A stretch of DNA of 64,000 bases from Pseudoalteromonas sp. OOF1S-7 (lineage in GTDB: Bacteria > Pseudomonadota > Gammaproteobacteria > Enterobacterales > Alteromonadaceae). The DNA lies in assembly GCF_022347765.1 (NCBI RefSeq), contig NZ_JAKRFZ010000015.1, positions 1 through 64,000 of the forward strand, given 5' to 3'. Of this stretch, positions 52,374-60,846 are shown piece after piece. The position numbers were made by a program, and so were the translations under genes. Numbering within the stretch: position 1 is the first letter of the stretch; every line of letters starts with the position of its first letter. The notes beneath the pieces were generated by a model. The model was not told the origin of the DNA. It saw only the letters and a list, made by a program, of their open reading frames with translations, and made no database searches.

Positions 52374-53315
52374 CTAATGTGCCAATTTACACAGCAGCAG
52401 ATCGGCGGCACGCCGTATAGCTTCGGAATATACTGCATTTGTCGCACAGTGCCCAACTTCTTCGAGGATCAATAAACGTGCATTGAGCTGATCCGCTAAC
52501 GCCTGCGCCATGGCAAACCGGCAGACATAATCGTGACGGCTATGCACCATCCAGACCGGTAAATGCTTAAGCCGTTCAGCCTGATGAAAGATCTGTTGCT
52601 CTTCAATAAAACAGCGCGAATTAAAATAATGCACCATGATCCTGGCCTGCTGGACCACGGCCTGTTCATGGTCCAGCTGATAGCGCTGTGCCTGACTGCC
52701 CACGCTCAGCTGACGATCCCAGTCATGCCATTGCTGCGCTGCACGGCGTACCGCCACTTCATCATCACTGTGCAGTAGCTGCGCGTAGCGTGCCAGCACC
52801 GCCTTGTAATCTCCCTCTCCCTGACTGAATATCTGATAGCGCTCAGGGTAGAATTGTGCACCGACCCCACTGACACCATACAACCACTGTAGATCACTCT
52901 GACACGCCAGAAAGGTAGCCCACAACACTAAACCCTGCACCCGCTCAGGGTGACGCTGGGCAAACAGCAATGCTAATGTTGCACCCCAGGAGCCACCAGC
53001 TAACACACACTGACTGATATCCAGATAAGACAGCAGGCTATCGATGTCCTGAAGTAAATGCTCCGTCGTATTATGAGTGAGTTGCTGAGGCGACGACTGA
53101 CCACAACCGCGCTGGCTAAACAAAATTATACGATAGCGCTGGGGATTAAAATAGCTGGCCGAACTGCGACATACACCGCTGCCCGGGCCACCATGGCAGA
53201 TCACCACTGGGACCCCGGTCTCCAGACCAAACTCTTCAACATGCAGCTGGTGCCCATCAGACACCGCCAAATGAAAACTCCGTCGCGGCGACTCCAGCCG
53301 ATATAATTGAGTCAT
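52374..53315 (-). CDS. pip: Prolyl aminopeptidase-like alpha/beta hydrolase
   Basis: 313 residues of the prolyl iminopeptidase family, which removes N-terminal proline from peptides. HGGPGSG (41-47) is the oxyanion signature, the nucleophile is Ser109 in AGGSWGATLAL, and the His is in VGHCATNAV near the C-terminus. FSQRGCGQSSP stands for the family DQRGxGRS. Together with yihY and dtd it is in a minus-strand series with short gaps, as in other gammaproteobacteria. Confidence 0.9.
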   Translation of the reverse strand: MTQLYRLESPRRSFHLAVSDGHQLHVEEFGLETGVPVVICHGGPGSGVCRSSASYFNPQRYRIILFSQRGCGQSSPQQLTHNTTEHLLQDIDSLLSYLDISQCVLAGGSWGATLALLFAQRHPERVQGLVLWATFLACQSDLQWLYGVSGVGAQFYPERYQIFSQGEGDYKAVLARYAQLLHSDDEVAVRRAAQQWHDWDRQLSVGSQAQRYQLDHEQAVVQQARIMVHYFNSRCFIEEQQIFHQAERLKHLPVWMVHSRHDYVCRFAMAQALADQLNARLLILEEVGHCATNAVYSEAIRRAADLLLCKLAH

Positions 53316-53326
53316 TGCACACCTCT

Positions 53327-54211
53327 TTATTCTGGTGTGTCTTGTTCCTCACAGTCCTTTTCGGACAAACAGGCAGTAAATTCCGCCCCTAACAGCACCA
53401 CCATCCAGGACAAATAAACCCAGACAAACAAGATAGGCACTGTGGCCAGGGCACCGTAGATCACCTCATACGAGGGGAAATGGCTGATATACAGGGCAAA
53501 GCCTTTTTTTGTCAGTTCAAATAATAAGGCCGCAAAAAATGCCCCGGGTATCGCTGCCTGATAAGACACGCGTGTATTTGGTACTAAAGTATAGAGCATA
53601 AAAAAGCCTGCCATGGAAATAACATAGGGCAAAAGCTTCAATAAGAAACCACTGAACCCCGGGATCCCCTGATCGGCAAATGATACCAGAGACACAATAT
53701 AAGAGGTGACTCCTATGCTAGCCCCCAGTAACACAGGTCCCAGCGTCAGTACCATCCAGTAAATCGCAAAGGAAATCATCATAGGCCGAGATTTTTCGAC
53801 CCGCCAGATACGGTTGAGTGCCGCATCCACGTTGCGGATCAGTAACAGAGCAACCGCCGTCAAAAAACCAATCCCGACCGCGGTCATCTCATTGGCATTG
53901 CCGGTAAAGGCACTGATATGGGATTTAATGGTGTCTGTTGAGGTGGGCACAAAGTTATTAAAAATAAAATTTTCTATCGCATCCCGGGCATCCTGAAAGC
54001 CGGGGAAGGCACTAAAAATCGCCACCCCAACCGCCACCAGCGGGATCAGTGATAACAAGGTTACATACGCCAGATAGCCGGCATTGATCGTCAGCTGATC
54101 TTCCTGACAGCGTTTAAAAAAGCGCAACCACCAATCGGGCTGGCGCCTGATCAAAGCGCGGCTTTGCAGGTTCAGACGTTGCAACCGCAAGCGCCATAAT
54201 TCATTCATCAT
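53327..54211 (-). CDS. yihY: YihY/BrkB family inner-membrane protein
   Basis: 294 residues, about six membrane helices. LTINAGYLAYVTLLSLIPLVAVG and the late ALATVPILFVWVYLSWMVVLLGA are signatures of the YihY family (once annotated as ribonuclease BN, which is now known to be another protein). Function is unknown. Upstream of pip by 11 bases. Confidence 0.92.
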   Translation of the reverse strand: MMNELWRLRLQRLNLQSRALIRRQPDWWLRFFKRCQEDQLTINAGYLAYVTLLSLIPLVAVGVAIFSAFPGFQDARDAIENFIFNNFVPTSTDTIKSHISAFTGNANEMTAVGIGFLTAVALLLIRNVDAALNRIWRVEKSRPMMISFAIYWMVLTLGPVLLGASIGVTSYIVSLVSFADQGIPGFSGFLLKLLPYVISMAGFFMLYTLVPNTRVSYQAAIPGAFFAALLFELTKKGFALYISHFPSYEVIYGALATVPILFVWVYLSWMVVLLGAEFTACLSEKDCEEQDTPE

Positions 54212-54319
54212 TACACAGGTTTACAGAGTGAGTTTTGCACATCTTACCAATCCCAGTCATAATTCATAGGGTCAGATTTAAGTATAAGCCGTTATGTATC
54301 AACTGCATTAGGAAAGCCG

Positions 54320-54982
54320 ATGAACAATTCTGTGTTAACAACGAGCCTCATTATCTTAAGCCTGAGCCTGCTCAGCGCCTGTCAAAGCGCGTACTACGCC
54401 GCCTGGGAAAAAGTGGGGGTGCATAAGCGCGAGATCTTAGTGGACCGCGTAGAGAATACCAAAGCAGCGCAACAGGCCACACAACAAGAGTTTCAGTCTG
54501 CGCTGGAGCGCCTGACCACTCTGATCAACTTTGATGGTGGCGAGTTACAAAGTGTGTATCAACAACTCAATGACGACTATTTGTCCAGTGAAGCCGCTGC
54601 ACAGGACGTACGTACTAACATAGACAAAGTTGAAGATGTTGCCGACGCCTTATTCTCCGAATGGCAGGACGAACTGACGCAGTATTCCAGCGCCAAGCTC
54701 AAACGTCAGAGCGAGCAAAAACTCCGTCAAACGCAACGCCAGTTCGATAAGTTGCTGCGCTCAATGCGTGCCAGCGAAGCCAAAATGCAGCCTGTGCTGG
54801 ATTCGCTCAAAGATAATGTGCTGTATTTAAAGCACAACCTCAATGCTCAGGCGATTACCGCAATCAAAGGCGAGTTTAGTGGTCTGAAACGCGATATTCA
54901 GTCGCTGATCACGGATATGAATCGCTCCATTGAGGACTCCAATGCCTTTATTGCCAGCATGAATAATACCAATCAGCCATAA
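54320..54982 (+). CDS. DUF2959 lipoprotein
   Basis: 220 residues. N-terminal lipobox LLSAC gives a lipoprotein with Cys at about residue 21. The rest is a long helical protein starting SAYYAAWEKVGVHKREILVDRV, the usual start of DUF2959. Two coiled-coil segments follow (about 45-80 and 105-160). Function unknown. AGGAAAGCCG precedes the ATG. Confidence 0.85.
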   Translation: MNNSVLTTSLIILSLSLLSACQSAYYAAWEKVGVHKREILVDRVENTKAAQQATQQEFQSALERLTTLINFDGGELQSVYQQLNDDYLSSEAAAQDVRTNIDKVEDVADALFSEWQDELTQYSSAKLKRQSEQKLRQTQRQFDKLLRSMRASEAKMQPVLDSLKDNVLYLKHNLNAQAITAIKGEFSGLKRDIQSLITDMNRSIEDSNAFIASMNNTNQP

Positions 54983-54998
54983 ATGCAAAGCTCTGCTC

Positions 54999-55031
54999 AG
55001 TCACGGTTAATACTGCCAGTTAACCGTGACT
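54999..55031. terminator. Convergent terminator hairpin
   Basis: AGTCACGGTTAA (54999-55010) pairs perfectly with TTAACCGTGACT (55020-55031), 12 base pairs with a 9-base loop, between the DUF2959 and lipoprotein genes. There is no clear T run. Confidence 0.7.
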
Positions 55032-55037
55032 ACTATG

Positions 55038-55712
55038 CTAATCGGCGTAGATTACCTGCAAATCACAGTTAAAAATGGGGATGGCTGCATAACTGCGGTG
55101 GCCCATCACCTGTAAGGTGACCGCAGGCTTTTCTCCAAACCGCGTCTGTACTGTGTGCGAGCGCATCTGATAGGCCTGTTGCATCGCGCCACGACCATCA
55201 TTCCATATCAGGGTCAAATAGGGGTCAATGTATTGCCACTGTCCCTTTGTTGCTGTCCCAGTCAGGCTCCAGTCTCCGCTCGTACTCAGTTCAATCTGAA
55301 AGGGATCCATTGCACAGTCGTGCGAATGTACGACGTTAGGCAGCCTAAACTGAGCTCTATCGCTCGGAAAATACAAACCATAATTGCCCTCACTGAAACG
55401 ATGATATTCGCCGTTAAAGTCCTGCACATTGAGTCCGGCATACCCCAACGCACGTACCACCTCAGACAACTGTGAGATCAGAACATCATTTTGATCTGCC
55501 GGAAAGCGATTGAGACGAACAGTATTACTATCACTGGTGTACTCTACTGGTACAGGAAGGTCATTCAATACATAGTTGATATTGGCCTGTTCCAGCTGGT
55601 TGATCAGCAAGTGTTGCCCTGCGTCGTCCAAAGATGAGTGGAACACATGTACCACAGGCTGAGAGCTGCAGGCGCTCAGTAGCAAGCACCCAGCCACTGA
55701 CCATACTTTCAT
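55038..55712 (-). CDS. Hypothetical lipoprotein
   Basis: 224 residues. Lipobox LLLSAC makes the Cys near residue 15 the likely lipid site. The N-terminal half has an alpha/beta look (FHSSLDDAGQHLLINQLEQA); the C-terminal half is beta-rich with two Cys (HSHDCAMD and FNCDLQV) that may form a disulfide. No family recognised. Convergent with DUF2959; not obviously in an operon. Confidence 0.7.
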   Translation of the reverse strand: MKVWSVAGCLLLSACSSQPVVHVFHSSLDDAGQHLLINQLEQANINYVLNDLPVPVEYTSDSNTVRLNRFPADQNDVLISQLSEVVRALGYAGLNVQDFNGEYHRFSEGNYGLYFPSDRAQFRLPNVVHSHDCAMDPFQIELSTSGDWSLTGTATKGQWQYIDPYLTLIWNDGRGAMQQAYQMRSHTVQTRFGEKPAVTLQVMGHRSYAAIPIFNCDLQVIYAD

Positions 55713-55796
55713 GAAAACTCCTGATTCTTGTTATTATGGTCTGAGTAAACCACAGCAGCCTGACATCTGTACATTGTGTCATCGTCACTCTCGGCA

Positions 55797-56069
55797 TCAG
55801 TGGCTACGTGTCAGCCAGTTTTGCACCGCGGTTTTGGGATACACAATCTCTTTAAACAGGCGGTGACGCTCAAATTTAAGATCGCTCTCCTGACTGGGTA
55901 AGCCAGCTTGTACCTGGCTGTGATGCTCATTGAATCGTGAGATCAACGCCAGTTTGTCTTTGCCCAAATTAAGCTGAGTATTGAGATAGCCACGCACATC
56001 ATCTGCTGTCATTAACCCCGATGCCTCTAAGTTCATCAGATCTCTTTTTAGTGCAGAACGGATCCCCAT
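55797..56069 (-). CDS. Hypothetical small protein
   Basis: 90 residues, mainly helical and charged, beginning MGIRSALKRDLMNLEASGLM and ending AVQNWLTRSH. No family recognised. Start at 56069 is chosen because GGAGAC lies five bases before the ATG; an in-frame GTG or ATG further upstream (to 56183) has no ribosome site. It lies divergent from the S4-domain gene. Confidence 0.6.
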   Translation of the reverse strand: MGIRSALKRDLMNLEASGLMTADDVRGYLNTQLNLGKDKLALISRFNEHHSQVQAGLPSQESDLKFERHRLFKEIVYPKTAVQNWLTRSH

Positions 56070-56275
56070 GGAGTGTCTCCTGTTGTCATAATTTACAATA
56101 GCCGCAGCGAACAACGGCTTTAAGCGACGGCCCAAGGCCGCCCAGCTCTGATCGGCGTGCAAGATACACACCAAATGCTGCAATTACATTAAAGACACGG
56201 TGATAAGCGAAAAAGTTTCGTGGTTCACCGCAGCGTCGCGCTATACTGTCGCAAAACATCCAGTGAGGTTGTGAT

Positions 56276-56674
56276 ATGAATCAAGATTATATCGAAATCG
56301 AGCTCGAAGAAGAGCCAATTGAACTTTGTAACCTTTTAAAAGTATTAGACTTTGCAGAAAGTGGCGGGCAAGCTAAGCAGCTTATCGCCGCCGGATATGT
56401 AGGCGTCAATGGTGAGCTTTGTACGGTTAAACGCAAGAAATTATATGCCGGTGATACGCTCTATTTTAACGAAGAAACCTTTATGCTGACCTTAGCTGAA
56501 GGCGCAGTTCCCGCCGAACGTAGCCAGCCAAAACCGCTTGCGGCGCACCAACCCAGTGCAAGCTCAGCCTCGGACAATCGCAAAAAGCCAACCCAGTCAG
56601 GCAAAAAGCGACGTAATAAACAAAACAACAAGGTGGATAGTGTGACTGGCAGAAAACCCATTTCATTTGGATAA
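56276..56674 (+). CDS. S4-domain RNA-binding protein, YbcJ-like
   Basis: 132 residues. The S4 domain (about 16-70) has LLKVLDFAESGGQAKQLIAA, GYVGVNGELCTVKRKKLYAG and DTLYFNEE, as in the YbcJ/RlbA family of small ribosome-associated proteins. It carries a longer basic, low-complexity C-terminal tail (SGKKRRNKQNNK), typical of RNA binding. Next gene, a thioesterase, follows by 15 bases. Confidence 0.82.
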   Translation: MNQDYIEIELEEEPIELCNLLKVLDFAESGGQAKQLIAAGYVGVNGELCTVKRKKLYAGDTLYFNEETFMLTLAEGAVPAERSQPKPLAAHQPSASSASDNRKKPTQSGKKRRNKQNNKVDSVTGRKPISFG

Positions 56675-56689
56675 ACAGGAGAATATATA

Positions 56690-57130
56690 GTGAGTATCTG
56701 GTATCGCCCCGTCACACTGGCAGACTGTCAGGCCCTCGATGAAGGACAACATAAAAAAGGCACCCTGATGCAGACTTTAGGGATCTGCATCAGTGAAATT
56801 GGCGATGATTACCTGGTTGCTACTATGCCGGCTACCCCTGCACACCACAACCCACTAGGTATGGTTCATGGCGGTGCCAACGTGGCGCTAGCCGAAACCG
56901 TTGCCAGTTATGCAGCTAATTTTGCAGTCGACTTTGAGCGTTTTTACTGTGTCGGACAAGAGATCAACGCCAATCATCTTAAGGCATCGCGCAATGGGAC
57001 ACTTAGTGCCACAGCGCGACCCCTGCACCTTGGCCGGCGTACCTCAGTATGGGAAGTGAAAATAGTCAATGCCCGGGATGAGCTATGCTGCGTGGCCCGC
57101 ATGACCGCCGCAGTCGTCGAACGACGATAG
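56690..57130 (+). CDS. Hotdog-fold thioesterase, YdiI/MenI-like
   Basis: 146 residues. The PaaI-type core has HHNPLGMVHGGANVALAETVAS with the catalytic Glu and VGQEINANHLKASRNG. The YdiI group hydrolyses acyl-CoAs such as 1,4-dihydroxy-2-naphthoyl-CoA; substrate here is uncertain. Start is GTG at 56690 with AGGAG about nine bases before it. Probably read with the S4-domain gene. Confidence 0.85.
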   Translation: MSIWYRPVTLADCQALDEGQHKKGTLMQTLGICISEIGDDYLVATMPATPAHHNPLGMVHGGANVALAETVASYAANFAVDFERFYCVGQEINANHLKASRNGTLSATARPLHLGRRTSVWEVKIVNARDELCCVARMTAAVVERR

Positions 57131-57220
57131 CCCTAACGTCGCCAAACTTGATATAGCACAACCCTTTTTATTCTTCACAATATCACAATGATCTCAACCC
57201 TGTTTGTGGAGGCTGAGATC

Positions 57221-57439
57221 GTGAAGAAACAAAAGCGCCTGATTGTGATTCTGCACTGCGTGATTGTCTGTGGACTGTTACTCATTTTCATCGGACATAG
57301 TCTGTTGAACGCACTGTGGTTCACGGCACTGGGCCCCGTGGGCTATGCACTAGGCGCAGCCTGTATAGCAATTGGTTTGGTCTGCTCGTTGCCCACGAAA
57401 ATCTACCTGACCATCCTGCTGATGCGCAGAGAAAAGTAA
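57221..57439 (+). CDS. Small two-helix membrane protein
   Basis: 72 residues with two or three hydrophobic helices (ILHCVIVCGLLLIFIGHSLL, LGPVGYALGAACIAIGLVCS and a short last one) and a basic start and end. No family recognised. GTG at 57221 is preferred since GGAGG lies nine bases ahead; an ATG at 57188 in frame has none. It lies between the thioesterase and the FAD oxidoreductase. Confidence 0.55.
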   Translation: MKKQKRLIVILHCVIVCGLLLIFIGHSLLNALWFTALGPVGYALGAACIAIGLVCSLPTKIYLTILLMRREK

Positions 57440-57525
57440 CTGTCGCGTCTCGGTGTCTCTGACTTTGCCTCCACGCGGGCATTTCGCTACAATTTTATTC
57501 CTCAGTTGCTAATTTAAACACATCC

Positions 57526-58623
57526 ATGGACCACGTAGATACAGTGATCATTGGCGCGGGTGTCGTGGGCTTAGGCCTCGCAGCGCGCCTCAGCCAGACT
57601 CGCCAGGTACTGGTGATAGACCAGATGGGACAATTCGGCGAACACACCAGCAGCCGCAACAGCGAAGTGATCCATGCCGGGCTCTATTATGATGAGCACA
57701 GCCTCAAAGCGCGCCTGTGTGTACGTGGTAAGGCGTTGCTATATGACCATTGCGAGCGCTTCCATGTACCAGCTAAGCGACTCGGTAAAATTTTATTCGC
57801 GCGCACAGCCGCAGAGCAAGACAAACTGGCTAACATCGAGACGCAGGCTAAACGCAATGGCGTGCATGACCTGACACCACTTAGCAGGGCACAAATTGCC
57901 GATATGGCCCCCGGGCTGCGTGTCAGTGCCGCACTGTTTTCTCCATCTACCGGCATTGTCGACAGTCATCAGCTGATGCTGTCTCTGGTGCATCAGCTGG
58001 AGCACGCAGGTGGTAACCTGGTCTGCCACACCCGCTTTGACTCGGCTGAACCAACGGCCAGCGGGTTTAATGTGATCCTGGATTGTGATGGCGAAGGCTT
58101 TAAGCTGAGCTGTCATACGTTGATCAATGCCGGTGGCCTGTTTGCACAGGATAACGCCAGGCGCATCATCGGGCTGGGGAAGCATCACATTCCACAAAGC
58201 CATTTATGCCGAGGTCAGTATTTTTGCTATCAGGGCTCGCATCCATTTCATCATCTTATCTATCCAATGCCGGAGCAGCATGGTCTGGGGATCCACGCCA
58301 CGTTAGATATGGCCGGTCAACTCCGATTTGGACCCGACACCGAGTTTGTTGATCAGCTGGATTACCAGGTGGACGCTCAGGCAAAAGCCCGCTTTGTCGA
58401 GGCCATACAAAGCTACTGGCCCGCACTGGACCCTGCACGGCTGCAGCCGGACTATGCGGGAATAAGACCTAAGCTATATCTGGACCAGGGGCAGGATTTT
58501 GTGATTGACGGCCATCAACACCATGGTGTTAATGGCCTCATCAACCTGTTTGGGATTGAATCACCCGGTCTGACTGCCAGTCTGGCGATCGCCGAGTATG
58601 TTGAGTCGCAGCTCAAACGCTAG
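57526..58623 (+). CDS. FAD-dependent oxidoreductase, LhgO-like
   Basis: 365 residues of the DAO family. VIIGAGVVGLGLAARLS binds FAD, SSRNSEVIHAGLYYDEHSLKA is the signature of L-2-hydroxyglutarate oxidase/dehydrogenase-type enzymes, and FGIESPGLTASLAIAEYV closes the domain. It probably oxidises L-2-hydroxyglutarate or a related hydroxy or amino acid with electrons to quinone. The 3' end overlaps the convergent DUF4124 gene by 4 bases. Confidence 0.85.
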   Translation: MDHVDTVIIGAGVVGLGLAARLSQTRQVLVIDQMGQFGEHTSSRNSEVIHAGLYYDEHSLKARLCVRGKALLYDHCERFHVPAKRLGKILFARTAAEQDKLANIETQAKRNGVHDLTPLSRAQIADMAPGLRVSAALFSPSTGIVDSHQLMLSLVHQLEHAGGNLVCHTRFDSAEPTASGFNVILDCDGEGFKLSCHTLINAGGLFAQDNARRIIGLGKHHIPQSHLCRGQYFCYQGSHPFHHLIYPMPEQHGLGIHATLDMAGQLRFGPDTEFVDQLDYQVDAQAKARFVEAIQSYWPALDPARLQPDYAGIRPKLYLDQGQDFVIDGHQHHGVNGLINLFGIESPGLTASLAIAEYVESQLKR

Positions 58624-59129
58624 AGCTCCTCAAGCTTTTTGCTGCGCTCCTGCATCAGTTTTTCAATGTTCTGCGCGTCCTGTACCAGTTTCTTAATGTC
58701 TGTCGGGCTCATATTGGCGGGTAAATCTTTGGGAATACGGCCGGCATCCTGCTGCTCTTTTAGCTGCCTGAGAATATCGGTGTTTTCCGCCGCCATAATG
58801 GTAATTTTGCTCGGATCCAGCGTCATTTCTTCACTCTGCCCGCGGGCATTTGGCCGGTCTGAGTAATGCCAGTTGCCCTGCGTATCCTGCCATTTATAGA
58901 TTTTACTGGGTTTTTGCTGGGGCGTCGGTTGATCCGAACTATTTACGATATCCACCGCTTTATCCAGCTGCTGCTTTGACTCATCCAGTATTTGCTGGGC
59001 CTGAGTCTGCGCCTTGCCGAGGATATCATCCAGGCTCAACCAGGTGCGGCCGTCGGGCCGCTTTAGGACAAACAGTGACGCCACACCAATCAGCATCACC
59101 ATAATTAACAGATAACTTACGTACTTCAT
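58620..59129 (-). CDS. DUF4124 domain membrane-anchored protein
   Basis: 169 residues. An N-terminal helix (about 3-22) anchors it; a DUF4124 segment IYKWQDTQGNWHYSDRPNA lies at about 82-100 between helical, Gln/Lys-rich parts. Its function is unknown. It overlaps the upstream solute-binding protein gene by 4 bases (ATGA), so the two are translationally coupled. Confidence 0.8.
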   Translation of the reverse strand: MKYVSYLLIMVMLIGVASLFVLKRPDGRTWLSLDDILGKAQTQAQQILDESKQQLDKAVDIVNSSDQPTPQQKPSKIYKWQDTQGNWHYSDRPNARGQSEEMTLDPSKITIMAAENTDILRQLKEQQDAGRIPKDLPANMSPTDIKKLVQDAQNIEKLMQERSKKLEEL

Positions 59130-59917
59130 TGCGGCACTCCCTTAATATCGAGGCCATACTTTAACAGTATAGAGTGATATTCGGTAGAGTGACGAAAGCG
59201 CATAAAGAAATCACGAAATTTTGCACAGCCTTTTAGCCCCAGCGCACTGCGATTAAACTGTAATTGTAATGCCGCGGTATCGACCACCTGATGCACTTTA
59301 AGCGCCGTGATAAATTTGGGATTACGCAGCTGTAGCCAGCGAATTGTAGGCAGGCTCATCAGTGCGAAGCGACGGTCCTCTTTCACCGGTGAGGCCAGTG
59401 CATCCAGCATCTCCCGCTCCGAGTAAAACAGCTTCTGCTGTAACTGTCCCAGTGCCAGTGCCTGCTCAACCGTTGGATAAGTATAACCAAACCGTCCGAG
59501 CATAATAAAACCCTGATAGTCCTGGTCGGGTACAGTCGCATCCTGATGAGTGATCAACACGTCCTCTACCCAGTATAACCCCTGGCTCCAGCACATGGGT
59601 GTATCACCCCGATACCAGGATTCGGATTCCATCCGTACCTGGATCTGATCGTGCTTTATCAGCTTTTTCGATCGCTCTTCCGGTATATAGTCCACATCCA
59701 GCGGCTCTCCCTCAGGAGTAAAGTGTGCCAGCAGCTCCGGGAGCACACCGGGCCGGGCGGGATCACCGGTCACAAAAGGGGGGAAGGCGTTATAGGGCAA
59801 GGCGACGCGCAACACCGGCAACTCGGATCCTGTCTGAGGAAGGGGTGTTGCAGCACCATGGCCACTCAATGGCACCAGCCACAGCAACAGAGCAAACAGA
59901 CTGTACATTGTGCGCAT
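59126..59917 (-). CDS. Periplasmic solute-binding (SBP_bac_3-like) protein
   Basis: 263 residues with a signal peptide (about 1-22, ending GHGAA) and a type 2 periplasmic binding fold: LPVLRVALPYNAFPPFVTGD at the start, then VDYIPEERSKKLIKHDQIQV. No permease or ATPase gene is near; such orphan proteins are common in this group of bacteria. Start 59917 is chosen for the AAGGTG ahead and the signal peptide; the open frame runs 21 codons further. Coupled to DUF4124. Confidence 0.72.
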   Translation of the reverse strand: MRTMYSLFALLLWLVPLSGHGAATPLPQTGSELPVLRVALPYNAFPPFVTGDPARPGVLPELLAHFTPEGEPLDVDYIPEERSKKLIKHDQIQVRMESESWYRGDTPMCWSQGLYWVEDVLITHQDATVPDQDYQGFIMLGRFGYTYPTVEQALALGQLQQKLFYSEREMLDALASPVKEDRRFALMSLPTIRWLQLRNPKFITALKVHQVVDTAALQLQFNRSALGLKGCAKFRDFFMRFRHSTEYHSILLKYGLDIKGVPQ

Positions 59918-59989
59918 CGCATTCACCTTCTCTTTTCCCTCGTAATTCACAGTGTAGCGCTTGCATCTCAATAGTGACAAAAAAGCGGA

Positions 59990-60016
59990 CTGGGCTGTAT
60001 AGCCGAGTCCGCTTTT
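59990..60016 (-). terminator. Terminator of the cysJIH operon
   Basis: On the minus strand AAAAGCGGACT and AGTCCGCTTTT form the stem, with GGC/GCC pairing inside, followed by TTTTTTGTC. It lies about 25 bases after the cysH stop. Confidence 0.88.
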
Positions 60017-60041
60017 GTGATTTTGCTCTGATCAGGGCCGC

Positions 60042-60782
60042 TTAAATGCCGTCACCATCAATATGTAAACCACATTCCCGGTTGAGACCGAAGAAGCGTG
60101 TTTCTTCTTCGCTCATACCCGGCTCAAGTTTACGGGTGGTGTGCACATCACCCATAGACACATAACCCTGCTCCCATAACGGATGATAAGACAATCCATG
60201 TTTGGTCAGGTACTGGTAAACGTCACGGTTGTGCCAGTCGATAATCGGATACACCTTCACGGTACCACGACTGATCTCCAGGATCTGCTTATCAGCACGG
60301 GTAGAAGATTGCTGACGACGTAAACCACTAAACCAGGTCCCGGCCTGTAACTCGTTCAGTGCTCGGGTCATCGGCTCTACCTTATTCAGCGTGTTATAAC
60401 GCTTAATACCTTCTTCGCCCTGCTCCCACAGTTTGCCGTACTTAGCTTCCTGCCATGCCGGACCCTGTATCGCACGATAAACTTTCAGATTCAGGTTCAG
60501 CTGCTCTGTCAGTTCATCGATAAAACGATAAGTTTCCGGGAACAAATACCCGGTATCCGTCAGGACCACCGGAATATCCGGACGCTGACGGGTTACTAAA
60601 TGCAGCATCACCGCAGCCTGAATACCAAAACTGGACGATAATATCGGGTTCTCTGGCAGATTTTCCAGTGCCCAGATCACGCGCTCTTCAACACTTTTTT
60701 GCGCCAGCATACCGTTGGCATCATTCAATAATGCCTGCTGTGAGGCCTTATCCAGTGTCAGGATTTGTTTAAAGTCACTCAT
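60042..60782 (-). CDS. cysH: Phosphoadenosine phosphosulfate reductase
   Basis: Reduces PAPS to sulfite in sulfate assimilation, using thioredoxin. It has 246 residues. LSSSFGIQAAVMLHLV, VLTDTGYLFPETYRF, FSGLRRQQSSTRA and the catalytic Cys in ECGLHIDGDGI at the C-terminus are seen; no second Cys pair, so it is the PAPS and not the APS type. Last gene of cysJIH. Confidence 0.96.
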   Translation of the reverse strand: MSDFKQILTLDKASQQALLNDANGMLAQKSVEERVIWALENLPENPILSSSFGIQAAVMLHLVTRQRPDIPVVLTDTGYLFPETYRFIDELTEQLNLNLKVYRAIQGPAWQEAKYGKLWEQGEEGIKRYNTLNKVEPMTRALNELQAGTWFSGLRRQQSSTRADKQILEISRGTVKVYPIIDWHNRDVYQYLTKHGLSYHPLWEQGYVSMGDVHTTRKLEPGMSEEETRFFGLNRECGLHIDGDGI

Positions 60783-60846
60783 TACTCATTCCCAGTATTC
60801 CACCACGGCCAAAAGCCGTGATCAGGGGCGCCGAGCGCCCGCTTTA

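Noticed and set aside
53327..54211. Ribonuclease BN
   Set aside because: Old name for the YihY family; the true RNase BN is ElaC/Rbn, a different protein.
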